Part shown: one piece after another, positions 20,226 through 29,104 of the stretch
How the letters are laid out: every line of letters starts with the position of its first letter
Numbering within the stretch: position 1 is the stretch's first letter
Assembly (NCBI GenBank): GCA_022360555.1
Contig: JAKSCQ010000128.1
Coordinates: 1-55,157 of the forward strand
DNA length: 55,157 nt
Direction: 5' to 3'
DNA from: Pseudomonadales bacterium
GTDB taxonomy: Bacteria; Pseudomonadota; Gammaproteobacteria; Pseudomonadales; Alcanivoracaceae
Program-made: the position numbers and the translations under genes
The notes under the pieces: model-generated
What the model saw: the letters and a program-made list of their open reading frames with translations, nothing else
What the model was told of the DNA's origin: nothing
The model's database searches: none

Positions 20226-21653
20226 TTAGTCCACCGGACTGATCGTTTTTTGATCAACCAGCAGAATGTCCGCCTCTTCCTGCATGTGGATAAAGGGCTC
20301 GATAATGGTGTTTCCACGCACTTCCGCCTCGATGACATGCAGGAAGGTATAGGCCCCGAGCAGCTTTCTGAACAGGAAAATGAACTCCTTGGGCGGCACA
20401 TCGAAATGCACGGAAAGGGCGTTGCGGCCGGCCCGGTTCATGATTCGGGTGGGCAGATTGCTCTTTCCCCAGCGGTATTCCTGCTTGTCGTTGAGCAGAT
20501 CCGCCGGGGGCGGGAAGCGGTCCGGGTCCTGGAGCACTTCAATGGCCTCGAAACACAGTGCGGCGAAATCGTCCAGCAGCCGGCGCGGGGCCCCGCGTGA
20601 AAGGAAATCCAGGGCCCCCAGAGCGCGGATCAGGCGGTCCGTGTCGTGATAATAGGACGCCCGGATCATTTCCCGGCCAGGGCCCAGCACGTCATTGTCG
20701 AAGTCACGAATGGCGCCAAAGTCGAGCAGTACGATCTGGTCCTGCTCGGGGCTGTCACCGAATCGCAGCAGATAATTGCCGAAGTTGGGGTCGGTCTGCA
20801 TCTTGTTCCATTCGAACACCTCCCGGCAGCACAGCTCCATGATTGCCCGGCCAATAAAGTTGCGGCGTTCCTGGGAAAGTTCGAGCACTGACGGGTCGTT
20901 GACGCTGATGCCGCGCTCGAAGGTCATGCACATGATGTTGTGGGTGGAGTATTCCGTCACGATCTCCGGCACCACAAAACGGGTGTCTTCGGCCAGCACC
21001 TCGCGAAAGTGGCGGGTGGTATGGGCTTCCAGGTCGTAATCCACTTCCCGGCGCAGCATCTCCCGCACTTCGTCGAGCCACATGTTGAACTGTTCTGTCA
21101 TCGGCACCAGTCGGCTCAGCTTGAGCAGCCGAACCAGGGCGCGCATGTCTGAATCAATGGCATCGGCCACGCCGGGGTACTGGATCTTCAGCACCAGTTC
21201 CTTGCCGTCGGACTTGCGGATCGCCTTGTGGACCTGCGCCAGCGAGGCAGCGCCAATGGGGGTTTCCTCAATTTCCAGTTCGGCCAGCTTGACTTCACCG
21301 AGCTGGCGTTTGAGATGCCGTTCAATGGACGGCCATTCCAGCGCCGTGGTCTGGCTTTCCAGGGTATGCAGGGCGGTGGTGACTTCATCCGGAAGAAAAT
21401 GTTCACCGAACAGGGCCATCATCTGGCCGATCTTGACCACCGAGCCCTTCAGCCGGCCCAGCTCATCCACCAGCTCCTGGGCGCGGGCGGACAGAATTTC
21501 CTTGCGACGTTCCTCACGCTTGTCCCGGGCGGTGAACATGGACCCCGCACTGGCGGTGGCATATCTGGCGCCAGCCAGGAAACCGGCCTTGGCCATGGAA
21601 AAGCGACGCTCTACCGAGCCGGTCTTTACGCGTTTTACGGTTTTACGTGTCAT
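20226..21653 (-). CDS. ABC1/UbiB family atypical kinase-like protein
   Basis: A 475-residue protein with the marks of the ABC1/ADCK/UbiB family: the 'KIGQ' motif ('GSVVKIGQMMA', about 70-80), the Ala-rich loop in place of the P-loop ('IGAASLAQVH', about 133), the lysine strand 'LVLKIQYPG', 'TDPNFGNYLL' and 'VLLDFGAIRDF'. Members act as ATPases or kinases in ubiquinone or lipid metabolism. It lacks the two C-terminal membrane helices of true UbiB and has no ubi neighbours, so a separate ABC1 paralogue is more likely. It is divergent from the hydrolase gene. Confidence 0.85.
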   Translation of the reverse strand: MTRKTVKRVKTGSVERRFSMAKAGFLAGARYATASAGSMFTARDKREERRKEILSARAQELVDELGRLKGSVVKIGQMMALFGEHFLPDEVTTALHTLESQTTALEWPSIERHLKRQLGEVKLAELEIEETPIGAASLAQVHKAIRKSDGKELVLKIQYPGVADAIDSDMRALVRLLKLSRLVPMTEQFNMWLDEVREMLRREVDYDLEAHTTRHFREVLAEDTRFVVPEIVTEYSTHNIMCMTFERGISVNDPSVLELSQERRNFIGRAIMELCCREVFEWNKMQTDPNFGNYLLRFGDSPEQDQIVLLDFGAIRDFDNDVLGPGREMIRASYYHDTDRLIRALGALDFLSRGAPRRLLDDFAALCFEAIEVLQDPDRFPPPADLLNDKQEYRWGKSNLPTRIMNRAGRNALSVHFDVPPKEFIFLFRKLLGAYTFLHVIEAEVRGNTIIEPFIHMQEEADILLVDQKTISPVD

Positions 21654-21776
21654 AGTCGCGGGAAAACTCCATTTGCCATTCTGAACGCCGGTGGCATTCT
21701 AGCCGGTATTACAGGACGGGTCATTGCCTCCTGTGTAAGCGGGCTGTTGCCGGAAGTCATACGCAAGGAGTACGAA

Positions 21777-22547
21777 ATGGGTAGAACCTGGGTGTTGCTC
21801 AGAGGCCTGGTTCGAGAGCAGAAACACTGGGAAGACTTTCCCGACCAGCTTCAGGCGGCCGTGCCGGATGACACCGTCATCACGCTGGATTTGCCCGGCA
21901 ACGGGGAGTTCTTTCGTGACAAGAGCCCCACGCGGATCGGCGCCATGGTTTGTCATGCCCGTGAGCAATTGGCCCGTCAGGGCAAAAACGGCCCCTACCA
22001 TGTGGTGGCGCTATCTCTGGGGGCCATGGCAGCCGTGCAGTGGCTGTGTCAGGCACCGGAAGAAGTGGCTTTCGCGGCACTGATCAATACCTCGGCCAGC
22101 CGTTTCAGTCCGTTCTGGCGGCGCCTGCGGCCGGCAAATTATCGCCGTCTTCTGCGCGATGCGGTATTCGGCAATGACCCGGTCCGCAAGGAGCTTGCCA
22201 TTCTGGAAATCACCAGCAATCTGCGAGACCCCGATTTTCTCCGGGCGTTGGCTGAAGCCTGGGCGGGGTACGCCCGCCAGCAACCTGTTTCCCTGAGCAA
22301 CAGCCTGCGTCAATTGCTTGCCGCCATCCGTTTTCGGGCCCCGGCCAACTTGCCGGAATCGGTGCCGGTAATGGTGATAAACGGGGCAGGGGACCGGCTT
22401 GTCAGCCCGTCCTGCTCCCGTCGCCTGGCCGATGCCTGGCAGTTGCCGCTCAAGGCTCACCCCCAGGCGGGCCATGACCTGCCCCTGGATGCCCCGCAGT
22501 GGCTAATCAATACGCTGCTGGAAGGGGTAACAGATTTCTCGGTTTAG
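21777..22547 (+). CDS. Alpha/beta hydrolase
   Basis: A 256-residue cytosolic protein. The ORF track gives a long frame from 21228, but only the part from ATG 21777 (AAGGAG five to six bases upstream) reads as protein; the rest is antisense to the kinase gene. Motifs: 'LLRGLVREQKHW' at the oxyanion region, nucleophile elbow 'VALSLGAMAA' (Ala instead of the first Gly of G-x-S-x-G), acid 'NGAGDRLVSP' and 'AGHDLPLD' with the catalytic His. The substrate is unknown. It stands between the ABC1 gene and the oxygenase gene. Confidence 0.82.
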   Translation: MGRTWVLLRGLVREQKHWEDFPDQLQAAVPDDTVITLDLPGNGEFFRDKSPTRIGAMVCHAREQLARQGKNGPYHVVALSLGAMAAVQWLCQAPEEVAFAALINTSASRFSPFWRRLRPANYRRLLRDAVFGNDPVRKELAILEITSNLRDPDFLRALAEAWAGYARQQPVSLSNSLRQLLAAIRFRAPANLPESVPVMVINGAGDRLVSPSCSRRLADAWQLPLKAHPQAGHDLPLDAPQWLINTLLEGVTDFSV

Positions 22548-22578
22548 TGTATTGACCCCCTGGCAGGTGTTGCCTAGC

Positions 22579-22610
22579 GTTATCACAGAACCCGTGAGTT
22601 CTGTGATAAC
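22579..22610. promoter_or_regulatory. Perfect 13-bp palindrome before the MpaB-type oxygenase gene
   Basis: GTTATCACAGAAC-CCGTGA-GTTCTGTGATAAC is a perfect inverted repeat ending 21 bp before the ATG at 22632. It has no T run, so an operator or an RNA hairpin near the ribosome site is more likely than a terminator, though it could also end the upstream gene. Confidence 0.6.
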
Positions 22611-22631
22611 AACAATGCCCAGAGGTTAATC

Positions 22632-23774
22632 ATGGCAACACCGCAGGAACTGACCCGCTATCAGCACGGCCCGCAAAACCCGCAAGAGCGTGTGTGGTGG
22701 GACCGCTATTCCCATGAACGACTGAGCGCCTGGCGACAGGTGCAGGACCCCCTGGCGGATCGCTGCGCCGCACAGATCAAATTTACCCGGCCCTCCGGTC
22801 TGCTTGAGGAGGTGGAACGACGTGCCCGCGAAGAGGGCGGCGATTTTCAGGCCTTCCTGGACCACTGCCATACGGTGCCATCATGGGTGGATTTCGAGGA
22901 AATGGAGTTGGGGCGGCGGATGTATCGCCGCAACGGGGCCCTTCAGGGGCTGGTATTGATGTGCTCCAGCCTGGTGGAAGGCTATGCCCACAACAAACCG
23001 TCCCAGGTACTGGTGGCCACTGGCCGGCTGCAAAAGGATGTGTCCCGCCGGATCTATGAAACCGGTCAGATGCTGCACAACATCGTCGGTGACGAAGGGT
23101 TGCGTCCCGGTGGGCTGGGGCACCGGACCCTGATGGAAGTCCGCCTGCTCCATGCCGCGGTCCGTCAGTTTCTGCGCGACAATCCGCGCTGGGACGAGGA
23201 AAAGTACGACCTGCCGATCAACCAGGAAGACATGGCCGGAACCGTTCTCGAGTTCGACTTCATGGTGGTGCGCGGCCTGAAACGGCTTGGCCTGCAGATC
23301 AGCCGCCGCGAACACGAATCCATGCATTACTTCTGGCGCTATGCCGGTTATGTGCTCGGCGTGGATGAAGCTTTGCTTACCACCACGCTGGAAGAGCAGG
23401 AGGTGCTGGCCCTGCAGCTTACCTCGCACCTTTATGATCCCACGCCCGACAGCGAGCAGTTGGCAAAGGCGCTGCTGCGGGACATGTCGGGCAAGCCGCC
23501 TTTCAATCTATCTTACCCGGTATTGCTGGCCTTCAGTCGTTACCTGATCGGCGACAAGGTGGCGGATGACCTGAACATCCACAGTTCCGTGTCGGCAGCG
23601 GCGGCGGTGAGGATGGTAAAAACGGCGATAAGTGCCGCCAACTTCGGCTTGCGTATACTCCCGGAGCCGGCGAAAAGGGCGCTGGAGGACCTCAATCACC
23701 AGTTGGGGCGGCGAACCCTGGAAGTCGGTTTGGGGGACAATCCTGCCCGGTGGGGATTCAAGGCACTGGCCTGA
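22632..23774 (+). CDS. MpaB/DUF2236-type oxygenase
   Basis: A 380-residue protein matching the pattern of the MpaB/rubber-oxygenase catalytic family (DUF2236): 'WWDRYSHERLSAW' near the start, central helices with 'GHRTLMEVRLLHAAVRQFL' and 'REHESMHYFWRYAGYVLGVDEALL'. Several conserved His residues could ligate haem or metal, as in latex-clearing protein; I infer this from family knowledge. There is no signal peptide, so it is probably cytosolic. The substrate is unknown; lipids or hydrocarbons are plausible. It begins after AGAGG and the palindrome, and a GC hairpin follows. Confidence 0.75.
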   Translation: MATPQELTRYQHGPQNPQERVWWDRYSHERLSAWRQVQDPLADRCAAQIKFTRPSGLLEEVERRAREEGGDFQAFLDHCHTVPSWVDFEEMELGRRMYRRNGALQGLVLMCSSLVEGYAHNKPSQVLVATGRLQKDVSRRIYETGQMLHNIVGDEGLRPGGLGHRTLMEVRLLHAAVRQFLRDNPRWDEEKYDLPINQEDMAGTVLEFDFMVVRGLKRLGLQISRREHESMHYFWRYAGYVLGVDEALLTTTLEEQEVLALQLTSHLYDPTPDSEQLAKALLRDMSGKPPFNLSYPVLLAFSRYLIGDKVADDLNIHSSVSAAAAVRMVKTAISAANFGLRILPEPAKRALEDLNHQLGRRTLEVGLGDNPARWGFKALA

Positions 23775-23802
23775 AGGGAGCGAAAAGAGAGAAGGGGCAG
23801 AC

Positions 23803-23833
23803 AGGGCGGAGGGCTGCACGACCTCCGCCCTGC
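23803..23833. terminator. Bidirectional hairpin terminator
   Basis: CAGGGCGGAGG / CCTCCGCCCTG forms a perfect 11-bp stem with a 9-base loop, between the convergent oxygenase (+) and prc (-) genes. A short TTT follows on the plus strand. Confidence 0.65.
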
Positions 23834-23842
23834 GTTTAAGAG

Positions 23843-25948
23843 TCAGCCCTTGCGCGCGACTTGCTTGTCCCGCATCAGATCCATGTAATCCACCAGAATT
23901 TCCCCGGTCTCACGGATGTAGGGGTCTTCCTCAATGGACTCATCATGACTTTCCGGGTCCAGGGCGCGTTGTTCCTCCAGATCCCTGAGCGCCTTGATGC
24001 TTTCCAGCGGCTCTTCGTCACGGGCGGCCCGGCGGCGATTCTCGATGGCCAGCCGCTGCTCGTCGAACTCGGCCTGCATGACCGAGCGCTCTTTCTCGTT
24101 GAGAGACAGCTCGACTCGGTTGCGGTTTTTATCCAGCAACTGGCGCAGCGATTCCACATAGACGAATTCCGGATCATCGCTAATACGCTGGTTGTGGCGC
24201 TCACGCAGCAATGGCAGGTAAGGCACCATGTCGTCCACGCGCTGGTACCTGGCTGACTCGATTTCGTCCCAGGGCAGGGCATTGGGCAGGGAGCTTTCCC
24301 CCACGTCCTCCTTGTCCACCAGGGAGGGAAGGTCAATATCAGGCACGATCCCCAGGTTCTGGTTGCTGGAGCCGGATACCCGATAGAACTTGGCATTGGT
24401 AATCTTGAGTTTGCCGTGGTTCAGGTCCACCAGAGTCTGCACTGTGCCCTTGCCGTAGGTCTGGTCACCGACGATCAGGGCGCGGCCATAGTCCTGCATG
24501 GCACCGGCAAAAATTTCCGAGGCCGAGGCACTGAACCGGTTCACCATTACCGCCATGGGGCCCGCGTAGAGGACACCGGGGAACTTGTCACCCTCGACAC
24601 TGACCCGGCCGCTGGCTTCGCGAACCTGGACGGTCGGGCCGCGATTAATGAACAGGCTGACCAGTTTGTTGACCTCCAGCAGTGAGCCGCCGCCATTGTT
24701 GCGCAGATCTATGACCAGGCCATCGATGTTTTCCTTGCGCAGTTCCACCAGCAGCTTGGCCACGTCACTGGTGGTGCTGGTGTAGTTGGGGTCACCCCGG
24801 TGGAAAGCGGCAAAATCCAGGTAGAAGGCGGGAATCTCGATAACGCCGAGCTTCAGGGTTTCGCCGTTGCGCTCGATATTGATGATTTCCTTTTTTGCTG
24901 CCTGCTCTTCGAGCACCACCTTGTTACGCACGATGGTGATGACGCGGGTGTCGTGTTCACTGGCGCTGCCGGCGGGAATGATTTCCAGATTGACCTTGGT
25001 GCCTTTGGGGCCGCGAATCTGATCGACAACCTCGTCCAGGCGCAGGCCGATCACCGGAACCGGGTCGTCGTCATCCTGGGAGACACCGACAATACGATCC
25101 GCCGGCTTGAGCTGGCCGCTTTTGGCGGCAGGGCCACCGGGAACCAGGCGCACCACCTTGGTGTAGCCGTCTTCGTATTGCAGCACGGCGCCAATACCCT
25201 CCAGGGAGCGGCTCATGCTGATGTCGAAATTTTCCGAATTATGCGGGGTGAAATAGGTAGTGTGCGGATCAAAAGTCTGTGCCAGGGCATTCATGTAAAC
25301 CTGGAAGACGTCTTCCGGGGTGTTCTGCTGGATACGCTTGAGCTGGCTTTCGTAGCGCCGGGTCAGCCGGGTACGAATGTCTTCTTCCGAGGCATCGTTC
25401 AGTCGCATGGACAGTACCGCATTTTTGAACTGGCGGTACCAGATTTCATCCAGCTCTTCTTCGCTCTCGGCCCAGGCCGCATCATTGCGATCGATGCGGA
25501 CGGTTTCTTCGCCTTCGAAGGATAGCTTATCCAGATCGGAATCGATCAGTTGCAGCATTTTCTCGAGCCGGGCTTCCAGGCGCTGCTGAAAACGGTTGAA
25601 AATGGTGTAGCCCGCTTCCAGGTTGCCATCGCTGAGCTGCTCATCAAGCTTGTCGTGATAGCGCTGGAATTCCTTGATGTCGCTGGCCAGGAAATACTGC
25701 CGGTTGGGGTCCAGATCCTTCAGGTATTGTTCCAGCACCTTGCCGGACAGTTCGTTATTGAACTCCAGGCGCCGATAGTGGTACTTGAGCTTGTCCGCGA
25801 TTTCCTCAGCCGCATCTGTTTGCTCTTCCGTGGGCTTGAGGTCACCTTCGATCTTTGCGTCGGGGCTCAGACTGCCCACTCCCTGCAGGGCGCCGCCCAG
25901 CAGTACGATGGCAAGACCAAGGGGGAACAGTTTTCGGGCTAGAGTCAT
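23843..25948 (-). CDS. prc: Carboxy-terminal (tail-specific) protease Prc
   Basis: A 701-residue periplasmic S41 protease that degrades proteins with non-polar C-termini and regulates peptidoglycan enzymes. The N-terminal signal ('LFPLGLAIVLLGGALQGVG') is followed by an N-terminal helical domain, a PDZ domain (about 240-330, 'SLEGIGAVLQYEDG'), and the catalytic core with the Ser in 'NRFSASASEIFAGAMQ' and the Lys in 'GDQTYGKGTVQTL'. Start chosen at ATG 25948 ('MTLARKLF') rather than 26005, because it places the signal peptide at the N-terminus. Length is close to E. coli Prc. Confidence 0.92.
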   Translation of the reverse strand: MTLARKLFPLGLAIVLLGGALQGVGSLSPDAKIEGDLKPTEEQTDAAEEIADKLKYHYRRLEFNNELSGKVLEQYLKDLDPNRQYFLASDIKEFQRYHDKLDEQLSDGNLEAGYTIFNRFQQRLEARLEKMLQLIDSDLDKLSFEGEETVRIDRNDAAWAESEEELDEIWYRQFKNAVLSMRLNDASEEDIRTRLTRRYESQLKRIQQNTPEDVFQVYMNALAQTFDPHTTYFTPHNSENFDISMSRSLEGIGAVLQYEDGYTKVVRLVPGGPAAKSGQLKPADRIVGVSQDDDDPVPVIGLRLDEVVDQIRGPKGTKVNLEIIPAGSASEHDTRVITIVRNKVVLEEQAAKKEIINIERNGETLKLGVIEIPAFYLDFAAFHRGDPNYTSTTSDVAKLLVELRKENIDGLVIDLRNNGGGSLLEVNKLVSLFINRGPTVQVREASGRVSVEGDKFPGVLYAGPMAVMVNRFSASASEIFAGAMQDYGRALIVGDQTYGKGTVQTLVDLNHGKLKITNAKFYRVSGSSNQNLGIVPDIDLPSLVDKEDVGESSLPNALPWDEIESARYQRVDDMVPYLPLLRERHNQRISDDPEFVYVESLRQLLDKNRNRVELSLNEKERSVMQAEFDEQRLAIENRRRAARDEEPLESIKALRDLEEQRALDPESHDESIEEDPYIRETGEILVDYMDLMRDKQVARKG

Positions 25949-26125
25949 GCGTCTTCTCGAACAATTTCCGTCAGTATAGTCGACAGCCCTGTGGCGGTCA
26001 TTCAAGGTTGAATTGGTTTCCTGATCATTGGACCATCTTCCATGCAGCGGGTTGCAGTGATCAAAAAAACGGCGAAACCGCCTTTATTCAACCATTTACA
26101 CAGACCCTAGCGCACGGGGGATGGT

Positions 26126-27349
26126 TTGCACAGACTGTTTAGCCTGTTTTTCCTTGCGGGTATCGCCGGGGCTGTCATTCAGCTCCTGTCAGGAGACATG
26201 GAGGCACCAGGGCGCCTGATCAATGCCCTGTGGGAGGCCGCCGATCTGGCCGTGGAAGTCAGCCTGGGGCTGATTGGCGTGCTGGCCCTGTGGAGTGGCC
26301 TGTTCCGGCTTGCCGAAGACAGCCAGTTGGCTGCCCGCCTGTCACGGAAGGTAGAGCCATTGCTGGCCCGTCTGATGCCCACCATTGGCAAGACTCCACA
26401 GGCGTCGGCGCCGGTGTCCATGAACCTGGCAGCCAACATGCTGGGGCTGGACAATGCCGCCACCCCGCTGGGTCTAAAAGCCATGGAGGCCCTCCAGCAA
26501 GGCAACCCACAGCCCCGGGTCGCCACCGACAGCCAGATCATGTTTCTGGTGCTCAATACGTCCTCGGTAACCCTGATTCCCGTCACCGTGCTGCTGTTCC
26601 GTGCGCAGCAGGGCGCAGACGACCCTGCGGCAATCTATCTGCCACTACTGATGGCAACCACCGTTTCCACCCTGGTCGGGGTGCTGGTGACCGCCCGGGT
26701 ACAGCGCCTTTCCCTGGCCAGCCCGTTACTGGTAGCCGTGGTGCTGATCTGGCTGGCCATGCTGGCCGGTCTGGGGGCCATGGTATGGCTGGCTCCCGCC
26801 GAGCTGGGCAACACGTTGTCCAGCCTGTTGGGCAACGGCATTCTGCTGCTGGTGCTGACCGCCTTCTTCGTGGCGGCCTGGCGCAGCGGAGTGGACAGCT
26901 ACGGTGCCTTTGTGGAGGGCGCCAAAGAGGGCTTTACCCTGGCGGTGAAAATCATTCCCTATCTGGTGGCCATGCTGGCGGCTATTGCCATGCTGCGGGC
27001 GGGGGGCGTACTGGCCCTGCTATTGGAGGGTATCCGCCAGGGCGCCAGTCTGGTTGGCCTGGACAATCGTTTCGTGGATGCTTTGCCGGTGGCCTTTCTC
27101 AAACCGCTCAGTGGCTCCGGCGCCCGTGCCGCCATGGTGGATGTGATGCAGACCCATGGGGTCGATTCGCTTGCCGGGCGAATGGCAGCGGTGATGCAGG
27201 GCTCGACGGAAACCACCTTCTATGTGCTGACGGTTTACTTCGGCAGTGTCGGTATTCGCGATTTTCGCTACGCCCTGTGGTGTGGGCTGGCCGCTGATGC
27301 CGCCGGCCTGATCGCCGCCATTCTGCTCAGCTATGCATTCTGGGGGTGA
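26126..27349 (+). CDS. Fused SpmA-SpmB-like membrane protein
   Basis: A 407-residue integral membrane protein with two 'nucleoside recognition/Gate' units: the SpmA half ('MNLAANMLGLDNAATPLGLKAM') and the SpmB half ('FVEGAKEGFTLAVKIIPYLVAM', 'QGSTETTFYVLTVYFGS'). In Bacillus the two are separate spore-maturation proteins; here they form one chain in an organism with no sign of sporulation. Transport is the likely role, substrate unknown. The start is TTG with GGGGG five bases before; no in-frame ATG is better. It ends convergently, overlapping alkB by 19 bp. Confidence 0.83.
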   Translation: MHRLFSLFFLAGIAGAVIQLLSGDMEAPGRLINALWEAADLAVEVSLGLIGVLALWSGLFRLAEDSQLAARLSRKVEPLLARLMPTIGKTPQASAPVSMNLAANMLGLDNAATPLGLKAMEALQQGNPQPRVATDSQIMFLVLNTSSVTLIPVTVLLFRAQQGADDPAAIYLPLLMATTVSTLVGVLVTARVQRLSLASPLLVAVVLIWLAMLAGLGAMVWLAPAELGNTLSSLLGNGILLLVLTAFFVAAWRSGVDSYGAFVEGAKEGFTLAVKIIPYLVAMLAAIAMLRAGGVLALLLEGIRQGASLVGLDNRFVDALPVAFLKPLSGSGARAAMVDVMQTHGVDSLAGRMAAVMQGSTETTFYVLTVYFGSVGIRDFRYALWCGLAADAAGLIAAILLSYAFWG

Positions 27350-27960
27350 CGGCCATACACCTGACGAAACGTGAGATTGATCCGTTCACCGCTGACCCAC
27401 TTGCGACGGGGCAGGGCATGTTCAAAGTGCTGCTGTACGGCCGGATGCATGAGCAGCAGGCTGTTATGGGGCAGGGCGATGCTGGCGTACTGCCGTGTCG
27501 AGCCTCTGCGGCGAAAGACAAAATCCCGCTGGCTGCCCAGGCTCAGTGAGGCAATCCAGGGTTGCGGCCCCAGCTCCGGCTCATCATCACTGTGATAGCC
27601 CATGGTATCCAGCCCGTTGCGATAGCGGTTGGCAAGTGCACTGTTGAAAGGCTGACCAGTGGTTTTCATGATCCGGTCAAGCACAGGCTGCAAGCTGTGT
27701 GGCCAGCCGGAAGCCACATGTTCGAGTCCGGAGTACCGGTAGCGCACCCCCGGGTCGCCAAACCAGGCGGTGAGGCGGGGCACGGGATGATCGCGCCCAT
27801 AAACCCTGACTGTCGGCTGTGCCCAGGCCAGCTCGCTGGCAAGCTGCTGTTGCAGGTCGTCGGCCATGGGGGCGGGCAGAAAGTCCCGCCATAGCCAGAG
27901 TGTGGCCTGGCCATCAAGGATGATTGTTTCCGCCACGGGTGGGGATATATTGACAGTCAT
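27331..27960 (-). CDS. alkB: AlkB-type 2-oxoglutarate/Fe(II) dioxygenase
   Basis: A 209-residue DNA/RNA-repair dioxygenase that removes methyl groups from damaged bases oxidatively. The Fe ligands are visible as 'GYHSDDEPELG' (H-x-D) and 'HFEHALPRR', and the 2-oxoglutarate-binding Arg pair as 'RINLTFRQ'. The 'NRYRNGLDTMGYHSD' stretch places it close to ALKBH2/3-like bacterial members rather than E. coli AlkB. It is divergent from corA, with a 55-bp gap. It should not be confused with the alkane hydroxylase also named alkB. Confidence 0.88.
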   Translation of the reverse strand: MTVNISPPVAETIILDGQATLWLWRDFLPAPMADDLQQQLASELAWAQPTVRVYGRDHPVPRLTAWFGDPGVRYRYSGLEHVASGWPHSLQPVLDRIMKTTGQPFNSALANRYRNGLDTMGYHSDDEPELGPQPWIASLSLGSQRDFVFRRRGSTRQYASIALPHNSLLLMHPAVQQHFEHALPRRKWVSGERINLTFRQVYGRHPQNA

Positions 27961-28015
27961 GGTTTACTGTTTCTTACTTGCCGGACAAGCTGGCGTTGGT
28001 GATCAGGGACACATC

Positions 28016-28966
28016 ATGCTGCAAATCTTTCGCATCGAAAATGGTGTGCTGCGGGAAAAGGACACCGAGAGCATTCTTCCCGTACTGGCCGAGGAGGCGA
28101 GCTGGATCGATCTGGTCGATTCGGAAGACAGTGAACGGGAGCTGGTTCAGCAGTTTCTGGAAACCGAGCTGCCGGATTCCGACGACATGGAGGAGATCGA
28201 GTCTTCCGCCCGTTACTTTAGTGACCAGCAAGGTTTGCACGTCCACTCCCTGTTTCTGTTCCAGTCAGAAGGGCGTTCACGCACCTCCACCGTTGCCTTC
28301 GTGGTTCAGGAAGGGCGCCTGCTGTCCTTCCGGGACTCGCGCCTGCCGGATTTCCGGCTGCTGCGCATGCGTGTGCGGCGCGGCTGGGTAAAGGTTCAGC
28401 AGCCGCTGGATATCCTGCTGAGCATCCTCGACCAGAAGGTGGAAAACCTGGCGGATGCCATCGAGGATGTCCACCGGGACCTGGAGAATGTCGGCTACAG
28501 TGTGCTGGAAGAAGAAAACGGTGAGCTGGAAGAAGACATCGACCGGCTGGCCCGGCTGGAGGACACCAACGGCAAGATCCGTCTGTGCCTGATGGATACC
28601 CAGCGCTCGATTTCCTTTATCCAGCGCTATGTGCGTTCGGACAAGAACCGTCGCCGCACCTGCGCGGAAATCCAGCATGACCTGGATACCCTGATGTCGC
28701 ACACCACCTTCCTGTTCGACAAGATCAACTTCCTGATGGACGCCGCCCAGGGGTTCATCAATATCGAGCAGAACCAGATCATCAAGATCTTTTCCATTGC
28801 CGCGGTGGTATTCCTGCCACCGACCATGATCGCCAGCATCTACGGCATGAATTTCCGGGTGATGCCGGAGCTGGGTTTCGAATTCGGCTACCCCATGGCC
28901 CTCGGCCTGATGATCCTGTCGGGGATTGCGCCGTACTGGTATTTCAAACGGAAAGGGTGGCTGTGA
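28016..28966 (+). CDS. corA: Magnesium/cobalt transporter CorA
   Basis: A 316-residue protein, the standard CorA length: a cytoplasmic funnel domain with long charged helices, then two C-terminal transmembrane helices. The first helix ends in the selectivity motif GMN ('IASIYGMNFRVMPEL'). It forms a homopentameric Mg2+ channel in the inner membrane. The ORF track begins at 27866, but ATG 28016 with AGGGA upstream gives the native start 'MLQIFRIENG' and removes an N-terminus antisense to alkB. A terminator follows at 29083. Confidence 0.93.
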   Translation: MLQIFRIENGVLREKDTESILPVLAEEASWIDLVDSEDSERELVQQFLETELPDSDDMEEIESSARYFSDQQGLHVHSLFLFQSEGRSRTSTVAFVVQEGRLLSFRDSRLPDFRLLRMRVRRGWVKVQQPLDILLSILDQKVENLADAIEDVHRDLENVGYSVLEEENGELEEDIDRLARLEDTNGKIRLCLMDTQRSISFIQRYVRSDKNRRRTCAEIQHDLDTLMSHTTFLFDKINFLMDAAQGFINIEQNQIIKIFSIAAVVFLPPTMIASIYGMNFRVMPELGFEFGYPMALGLMILSGIAPYWYFKRKGWL

Positions 28967-29068
28967 ACGGCAGTTAATAGCTGGAAACAATGCCGTCGCT
29001 TATCGGGATGGAAGGTTTCAGCCGCGCAGGCTGATATTCTGCTGCAGGAGCCCCTCTTGAGGTGCGAA

Positions 29069-29104
29069 CCTCGCGAAGCGAGGGCCGGCGCAAGCCGGCC
29101 TTTT
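29069..29104 (+). terminator. Double hairpin terminator after corA
   Basis: CCTCGC-GAA-GCGAGG is followed at once by GGCCGGC-GCAA-GCCGGCC and TTTT. The second hairpin with its T run is a good intrinsic terminator for corA. The T run overlaps the stop codon of the next, convergent gene. Confidence 0.8.
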
